Position numbers and translations under genes: made by a program. DNA of 64,000 bases from Chondrosia reniformis (taxonomy: Eukaryota > Porifera > Demospongiae > Chondrillida > Chondrillidae), in assembly GCA_947172415.1 (NCBI GenBank), contig OX359200.1, positions 808,501 through 872,500 of the forward strand, given 5' to 3'. This document shows, piece after piece, positions 55,761 through 64,000 of the stretch. Position 1 is the first letter of the stretch, and every line of letters starts with the position of its first letter. The notes under the pieces are model-generated. The model saw nothing but the letters and a program-made list of their open reading frames with translations. It did not search any database and was not told the DNA's origin.

Positions 55761-58700
55761 ATGACTACGTTGCAGCCCCCTGCGGGCATGCATCGAACTT
55801 CCAGTGCACGAAAGAAGCATGTAAAACGAGGAGAAAGGAAACGAACCCTCGTAAACAGTGATACCCTACGAGAGCAGAAGGTAATCATGCAAGAAGCTTC
55901 GAATAACCACAATAATTTACTGCATGCTCGTAGCCACTTGCAGGATATTTATTTGTAATTGTGAATAAAATTTAAAGTATTAATATCTATCGTATCGTGA
56001 TCAGTTGAAATTCAAATTACAATAGCTTCTCTCCGTATTCATTTAGCGTCTATTGCAGGAAGAACGTGATGCCAAGCTTGCTCGCATGGACGGACGCCAC
56101 GAGTACATCTTTGCAACTCTAGGATACAAGCTTGACATGAATGTGGAGGAAATACAAGAGTACATGATATCAGGAAATCAGGTAGGCAACCTTTTCACAC
56201 TGCATGTGCAACTTTTATCACCACCTTCCAATCCATTAACGACCTCTGGTCATCAGCTGGACATGATGGAGAATTTCTTTTCGAGCGGAGGGCGAGCTTC
56301 CCTGATGTTCTTTTATGAACCTCCTTCAGAAGATCAACAAAATGATAAAAGTAGGTAGAGGTGCAATCTAGTAATTATCATTGCCTTCAGTATTTTAAAT
56401 TAATTTTAATTTTACAGGCAAGGATAAGGTATCTGAGGCAAATTCTGATTTACCAGATAAATTGTGGATATCAGATGGAACTGATCCCTTCACTGGAATA
56501 TGTCTATTCTTTGTAAAATCTAATCCTCAAAAGGCTATCACAAATGTCAATATTCATCAGGAGATTAATTTTGGCATACTGGAAGCAAATGGTGGAGGGC
56601 TTCTAGGGGCTTGTGAAGAATTGCTGTCCTCAATTTTTATCCCAGCTTTGAGTAAATATTCAAAATGGGGAGAATTAAGTGGTCCAGAAGGAGAACAGAT
56701 AAAGCAGAACTTTCTGGTAAAGCTTCGCAATTTTGCTGGAGTCTTGGCCAATGCTAGAGCAAGCATATCTGATGCGGTTGAACTCTCTAAATGCACAGAA
56801 CTGGACATCAGTAGCATCAAGTCTCCAGCACTGATACCATCCATGATAGGAAATGCTGATTTTGTGGAGTCAGCTGAAAAGAGAGCTCTTATTTGGTGCA
56901 GTGAAATAGAACAGGTGGGAGCAACTTCAAGTCCTAAATCGTTTTATTAATATTCTCCATAGTTCCATAGTCTTGGCCACTTGTCTCTATGTCACTATCC
57001 ATAGATTTTGACTGAATCAGAACAGATGAGAAAGGAAGCAGACGATGTTGGACCACGAGCTGAACTAGAACACTGGAAGAAGAGATTGGCAAAGTTTGAC
57101 TCTTTGACTAAGTGCATCAAGAGCCACGAGTGTAGGACTGTAGTAGCCATCTTGGTAGCAGCCAAGTCTAAAGTATTAAAGGTTTGTATTGACGTAACAC
57201 TGCTCATTAGGTTTGTATACATTTATAAAATGTAATGTAATGTGCATAATCACTGGATCAAAATTGTTATGTCTTTTATCATAATACACAGGATTTGAGC
57301 TATTAACCTTTTATAATTGGTTAAAGGTAACATGTAACTTAGTCTTATTTTCCAAAATACCTTTAGAGCTGGCGACAGCTGGATACACAAATCACTGACT
57401 GCACCAATGAGGCTAAAGATAATGTTAAGTTTCTCTATACACTGGAGAAATACATAGAACCGTTGTACAACTGTAACCCAGTAACTATGCTTGACAGCAT
57501 ACCCGGTCTGATGAATGCAATCCGAATGATCAATAACTACTCTCGCTATTACAACACTTCAGAGAGGATGACGGCCCTCTTTGTTAAAGTAACCAATCAG
57601 ATGGTGACCGCTTGCAAGGCTTACATCACCAGCAATGGGTATAAGAAAGTGTGGGAGCAGGAGAGAGAGGTGGTGTTAGATAGGATAGCAGCCTCTATGA
57701 AACTGAATGATGAATACCAGAAGTTCTATCAAAAAACAAAGGATAAAGTTGCAGCAAGCAAGAATGAAAGGAACTTTGATTTTTCAGAAGTCTACATGTT
57801 TGGCAGGTTCAACAATTTTTGTATAAGGTACATACATATGTATATTTGCCATTCATAAAACACTATTTTCCTATAGACATACGTAAATACATACGTATGA
57901 GGCTATAAGGAATATTTAGAATATTACGTATATACACTATTTTCATAGACCTGTTAAATAAGGAAAACCTATATAGCTTTGGATGAGGATACAGTTTTGT
58001 ACATGTACATACATTTCTTCTTTTTCCACTACATTAGCCAGATATTATATGTACGTACATGAATATTCTAACACACCATTTATCATAGTACTATAAAAGG
58101 CCTATCTTTTTTCTGATTTCAGTTCTTTATATGGTATGTTACAATAATTATTATTATTATACTGTATAATGTACGTACGTATAATTTGTATCATCTTACT
58201 CTTTATGTTTAGGCTGACTAAATTGAATGAGTTGATGGCTATGCTTGAGATGTACTCGTCACTCGGGTTGTCTCATATTGAAGGTATTGAGGCCTTCAAT
58301 AACAGGTTCAATGTTGCCTTTACCAGCCTCAGGAAAAAGCCTTACGATGTTCTTGATCAGAGAAAATCAGATTTTGATTTTGACTTCGATGACTTTAAAA
58401 AGCAAGTATCGGATTTATGTGTAAGTTCATTCATTCAATAGGTATATATACATGGCATAACTCTAATATTGCATGAATCAATCCTTGTTTGATTTAATGT
58501 TTGCCTCTTTGACGACTTATAGGACCAGCTGCAATTAATGATGGATGAGCGGTTTCAAGGTGTCGCATCTGTTAAGCAGGCACTAGAGTTACTCCAAAGA
58601 TTTCATAGGTGAATTATGTTATTCCTATAAACCAATACACTAGAATATTGAACTAACACAAATTATTTAGCTGGTCTACGTATGCCTGTGGAAAGGCTAG

Positions 58701-61700
58701 TTTAGATAAATAATGGAAGTTGGGCACATTAAATTATCATGTACTACGTAAATGTACATACATACATCTAACTCTAACAAGTATGTATTTAACATTACTG
58801 ATGTACAGGCTTAAAATACCAAGGCTAGATATTGCTGGCCGGTTTCAAGTTATTCTTGATCAATTTTTGAATGAGTTGGAGAATTCAAGACAGCTGTATA
58901 ACAAGTTTCGAGAACATCCTCCGTTGGCATGGAACATGCCGCCAATAGCTGGGAGGGTAAATTGGATTCGTCAACTTTATCAACATATTACCGAGCCGGT
59001 CTCCACTTTTCAAATGTTTGAACAACTGATGAGTACTCCAAAGGCAAAGAAAGCCATCAAGGCTTATAACAAACTGGCTCGTGTGTTTGTTGAGTATGAA
59101 ATGCTCTACCATCAAGGTTGGAGTGATGAGGTAATTAGTAATTAGTATTGTACACACACATACGCATATATAAATTCATTTTAAAAATCATTTTTGGTTA
59201 TACCATCATTTGTTATTGAATTGAGACCAATATTTCAAACCTCAGCCTATCCAACTGACCTTTGACCTTTAGGGTCACACGTACATATGTACGTACTTTG
59301 TCATGGTTGCTAGGTAATTTTTTTCTGTTCATGCATATCAGGTTGAAAATGTGGCCACTTGTCTGAATGCTACACTACTTGTCAGACACCCTGAGAATGG
59401 ACAAGTTCTCGTTAACTTTGATTCTCGGATTTTGGAGCTGTTCAGAGAGATCCAATGCTTCCAAACACTTGGCCTAGAGGTCCCCGCTTTAGGAAGAATA
59501 CTGTTTGGTAGAAAAGATACAATTATAAGCAATTACCAAAGTCTACAAGTACGTATGTAAACATTCACACATATATATACAATATTGATGTACGTATATA
59601 GACACATGTGATTAATAGAGAGAAGGAGAAGGAGTTCTCAGTAGGTTTATTTTTTTATTCTAAAAATAGATGTAGCATGTAAGAAAAAATGGTACGTATA
59701 TTAGATTATTCATACGTACCTACCTATATCAGAAGGAGTTCACACTGTATTGCATTAAATTACATATAGAAATTTATTGACTTAATTTCTTATTAGCATG
59801 CAATCAATGAACTTGTAAGAGTTCAGCAGAAGATTCCAGAACTTTTCCGTCGTCTGATGGAGCCACACCTTAACCAGGTGGAGGAAGTCCTCAGCCCTGG
59901 GTTTACCATCCACACGTGGACTTCCTTGAACATACAGCTCTTTATTGAATCAATTCACCGGGCACTGTCAGACCTGGAGCTTCTGGTTGACAAGGTGGTG
60001 GGAATAAAAGAGAATCGGATCCAACTTGCCTTGGAGGGTGTAACCCTATTGGATATTTGTGGCTTACCTCCCAATGGTGAAGTGTGCACCATTCAAGAGT
60101 TCCTGAGTGCCACAAAGGTACGTATGTACGTACATACATACATACATACTATATCATATATACATATATCTATCTGTACATATATACGTAGATAATGAAT
60201 TTTACTACTGAAATCACTGAGTGGTTGATCCACTGTCCATATACTGCTGTTATTGCTACATATGTACGTACATATACATACATAGACCCTGTGTGAAACT
60301 GCTGGGGTGAAGGTGGAGACCCACAGCCAAGTTGTTGAAGCAGCTGTTCAGGAGATGCTGGACCTGTTAATGATGCCAGAGAAAGAGATTCCTTCAGACG
60401 CCATTGAAATTGTGGACGGAGATGATGCTGATGTAACCATAGTAAAAAGACCCGACACCGCAAGAATTAAAAAACAGGTTGAACTGAGTAAGCAAATGCA
60501 GATTGAAGCTCGTGAGATTTATCAATATTTTAAACAGCAGTTTCTTGATTCATTGCTACAACTGATTCGTTGTTCAATGGACATACTTCGTCGGAGACTG
60601 CTCCCGACCTCACAGCACTACAACATGCAAGACCCACTTCAAGAGTCAAAAACACGTCCGCCAGTGTTCAAGACTAGCATTACTCTAGCCTTGCCCACCA
60701 TAGTCTTGAGACCAGCCCTGGATGATATCCAGCAAGCTGTCTGCTCAGCTACAACCATGATGGTGTCCATCAGTAAACAAGTGTTTGAATGGCAACAGAA
60801 CCGAGCCAACAGAATGATTGAATCACAAGTTTGTCTGAAAACTGAAGCAGTTGATTCTGTACAGCCTCTTACATCTCGCTCTAAACGAAACTTGGCCAAA
60901 ATGCAGAAGGTTTCCAGCTTAAAGAATTGCTACAAATATGTTTCCGAAAATAAGGAAATACTGAAACTGCAAAGTTTTGTGTCAACTATCATTTCTTCTA
61001 TGAAGAAGATGACAACGGATTCCTTTGAAACCTTCACCAAGTACCAATTCCTCTGGACTGTAGACAGAGATGAGAAAATGAAGGGTATAGAGAAGGAGTT
61101 TACCTTAGTTGCAAACTTTCATGGAGAAATGAAGAGATATAGAGAATTAGAAGATGTCATCTCTTCAGAGGCCGATAGCATCACTCAGGGTCCCCTCCTC
61201 ATGGTCACTGATGACATAAAGCTTGCCTTAGTGACGGAAGCCAAAGCTTGGGTTATAAGCTTTGGAAGGGCAATGAACATGAAGTAAGTAATAAAGTATT
61301 ATATATAGTGTATGGTTCCTGTAGTAAAGGTCAAAAAGGTGTATTTCTATTGGTTCTATTGCAAGGAAATGTTTGAAACTAATTGAAATGTGTGTCCTTC
61401 CATTCATGTACAATTGCAGCTGGTATTGCTTATCAGACCTGTATATTACGTATTTCAGATATGCCCTTACTACTTTTAACCTTATATCAATATTACTATA
61501 CAACTTATGTATGTATGTACTGTACATATGCATCATTGCTGCATTATTCGTTATTCAGGTACAGAATCTCAGTTGAGCAAACCTTTGAATTGTTTGATGA
61601 TTGGAGCATCCGATTAAGCCGTCCAATCAAGGATTTGGATGATATTCGTGAAGCAATGAAAGCTCTTAAGGAGCTGAGGGAGAAGGAGATAGAAATTGAT

Positions 61701-64000
61701 ATGAATCTAGGACCCATAGAAGAATCATACTCCATCCTCCAAAGAATGAATATTACTGTTCCCCAAGAAGAAGTGGATAGAGTAGACACTCTGAGATATA
61801 CTTGGGAGAAGTTACAGATTCAAGCTCATGATGTAACAGTTCATTTGGTGGAAATTCAAAATGTTTATCACGAAAAGTTGAAGGTCAACATAGAAGTGTT
61901 TGCTAAAGATGTAACCACATTTACAGAGGACTATAAACTGGTTAGTGCCACATCACAAGATCCTGGAAAACTGTAACTGAACTTTGCCAATAAAAGTTGA
62001 AATTAGCCAACTACAGCCAAATAATTATTGATAAACATGTTTTCCTCATCTGTAACCATGCGTATGTTGTTGTTTTCCTTTCAGAGTGGTCCAATGGCTG
62101 AGGGAGTTCTTCCAAGAGAGGCCAGTACAAGACTAATATTGTATCAGGTGAACCCATAATAACATATATAATATGCATCTACCTACGTACTGTACATATG
62201 TACGTATATACACATATATAATTGTATATCTGATGTACACTGTACACAAAACATATAATACGTACATACGTAATATGTATATACCTTGGTAAGCATATAA
62301 ACTAACTTGAGTATGAAGTAAGGGAGTTAATTGCACTTGGCCTTGCAAAGGCTGTAATGATAAGCAAATAATCATAATACATTCCAGTGATTATTTGCTT
62401 AACTTTTAGCATCTTTTTCCTGTTTAGACTCGTTTTGATGACTTGTGGTCAAACTTCCAGACTTATTCTGATGGAGAGAAGCTGTTTGGCCTTACAGTAA
62501 CTGAATATCCTGATGTGCAAAGAATCAAAAAGGAACTCAATCTCCTCCAGAAACTCTACCAGTTGTACAATCAAGTGATGGACAGTGTGGATGGTTACTA
62601 TGACATCCTCTGGCAGGAAGTGGACATTGATAAGATTAACAATGAAATATTGGACTTCCAAAACAAGCAAGTTGCTTATTTTATCCCTTACTTATACACC
62701 TTTCATTTTGCTACATATATACGGATTTGAGCCTTAAACTTCCAAAACAAGCTAGTGTGTTGTAAAAAGCACAATTTATCCTAAATAGTAAATCAAATGT
62801 ACGTATGTATGTGCAATGCAATTATTTATCTGAAATACAATTGTAATATGACTTTATTGGTTTATGTAAATATACGTACATACGTATGTAGATGTCGTAA
62901 GCTCCCCAAAGCTCTTAAAGAATGGCAAGCTTTCAAGGACTTGCAGAAGAAGATTGATGACTTCAATCAAGTGTGCCCTTTGCTGGAGAGAATGACAGAC
63001 AAAGCCATGAAGGAGAGACATTGGAAGAGGATAGAAGAAATCACTAAACATACTTTTGATGTAGAATCAGAAGGTTTTCAACTCCGACATGTGATGGAAG
63101 CACCATTGCTTGAACACCTAGAAGACATAGAAGTAAGAGAAAATAATGTATGAAGCTGTACATTGTGACCCATAGGTCTTTATCAGTGTAATCCTTCAGG
63201 GTTGAAACTTTAAATTTGTGAATACAATTGTTTCTAAGGCTCAATAAAGCCTGGATACTTACATATATACCATGAAGGCCGTATCCTATATCATTTCATA
63301 AGCTGTTCTGTACCTATGGACAAGTGCATACGTACGTATATCTTTTCATATTAATTATTTATGCACTTAAATTTTACATTTAGGATGTGTGCATTGCAGC
63401 TGTCAAGGAGAAGGATATTGAAGCTAAGCTCAAGCAAGTCATTGCAGAATGGAGCACACACAACCTGGGATTTTCCAACTTCAAGACTCGTGGGGAATTG
63501 TTGCTTCGAGGTGAAGAGACTTCAGAACTCATCTCACTAATGGAAGATTCACTCATGATATTGAGTTCCTTGTTATCCAACAGGTACATAATATTAGTAG
63601 TATAATTCAGTGATATATAGAGAAGAGCATTCTACTTCTGGTTATTCTGCTCCTGTGAGATGCACCATAGACATGTACATAACATACGTACATGTGTATA
63701 TATATCTATGAAAGAAGGGTGTTATTTGCACAATGCCTATGGAAAGGCTATGTTATAATATGTACATATACTCACTGGACACTGAGAATTGAAAATGTAG
63801 TGTGTTTTAAGAGAATGCTCTTCTTATTAGGTACAATGCTCCCTTCAAGAAGAACATTCAAGAATGGGTGCATAAACTTTCTAACACAACTGAAATTCTG
63901 GAAACTTGGATGGTTGTACAAAATCTTTGGGTATACTTGGAGGCTGTGTTTGTTGGAGGTGACATTGCTAAGCAACTGCCAAAAGTAAACTACAATCATT
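55761..64000 (+). CDS. DNAH5: Axonemal outer-arm dynein heavy chain, N-terminal part (runs off window)
   Basis: Force-producing ATPase subunit of ciliary outer dynein arms; only the tail and part of the linker region are here. Exons: 55761-55880, 56059-56181, 56257-56350, 56418-56914, 57005-57181, 57367-57827, 58213-about 58405, 58523-58608, 58809-59130, 59342-59548, 59797-60117, 60286-61283, 61559-61940, 62085-62147, 62428-62666, 62892-63132, 63384-63583, 63831-63984; about 1,620 residues, frame open throughout. DHC N-terminal region 1 is seen in [34 protein letters not shown] and [18 protein letters not shown]-like text ([12 protein letters not shown]). Linker-type text appears in [12 protein letters not shown] and [24 protein letters not shown]5/DNAH8 class by overall pattern. 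The border of exon 7 is uncertain. The intron after 62666 uses a GC donor (GCAAGT). The AAA motor lies beyond the window. Confidence 0.92.
62320..62372. repeat. Dispersed repeat segment shared with 135-182
   Basis: AGGGAGTTAATTGCACT..GCC.TGCAAA.GCT.T..TGATAAGCA in both places, followed here by a hairpin GCAAATAATC / GATTATTTGC. In a dynein intron. Confidence 0.75.

Noticed and set aside
58406-58418. Exon 7 of dynein ending at 58418 (GTAAGT donor)
   Set aside because: It would create a TGA when joined to exon 8; an end at about 58405 keeps the frame, though the donor is weaker, so the border is marked uncertain.

Overview
This is a eukaryotic, metazoan window: AT-rich, with many short GT-AG introns and dense small repeats. 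The gene content includes an axonemal dynein, membrane-bound S1P protease, a RIG-I-like helicase, death-domain adaptors, an EGF receptor-like protein and Penelope/LINE remnants. Together with the compact gene spacing this suggests a basal animal, most likely a demosponge of the Amphimedon type. The organism is inference; the gene families are read from the sequence. Gene models were built by hand by joining exons across splice sites with consistent reading phase.

Layout. 1-1015: 3' end of PFDN4 (+), with an AT-AC (U12-type) intron. 1338-3664: KDSR (-), complete. 3810-6093: CARD-less RIG-I-like receptor (+), divergent from KDSR. 6482-12417: VPS4 (-), 12 exons, with a LINE fragment and a minisatellite in its introns. 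12555-13190: mitochondrial-type peptide deformylase (+), divergent from VPS4. 13941-18246 and 23667-28871: two intact copies of a secreted serine beta-lactamase-like gene (-). They lie in a tandem segmental duplication of 7.3 and 9.3 kb that also copied the last 100 codons of the deformylase. A 1.26 kb fragment of a DNAH5-type dynein C-terminus sits at the junction (20204-21470). 30.8-35.5 kb: gene-poor, with a GC-rich block I could not identify.

35513-38521: signal peptide/EGF/single-TM protein (+). 39507-41425 and 42130-44770: two tandem death-domain genes (+). They share their first exons but differ at the C-terminus: one has two more death-fold-like domains, the other a repeat linker and a transmembrane tail. 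45063-55629: MBTPS1/S1P (-), 26 exons, complete catalytic triad. 55761 to beyond the window end: DNAH5/8-type dynein heavy chain (+), N-terminal about 1,600 residues.

Themes. Three head-to-head gene pairs have start codons only 131-145 bp apart. Minisatellites repeatedly lie directly against 3' splice sites. Several small inverted-repeat (MITE-like) families recur. Innate-immunity-type genes (RLR without CARD, death-domain scaffold, death-domain membrane-anchored protein) are present, but no pathway link between them is shown by the sequence.
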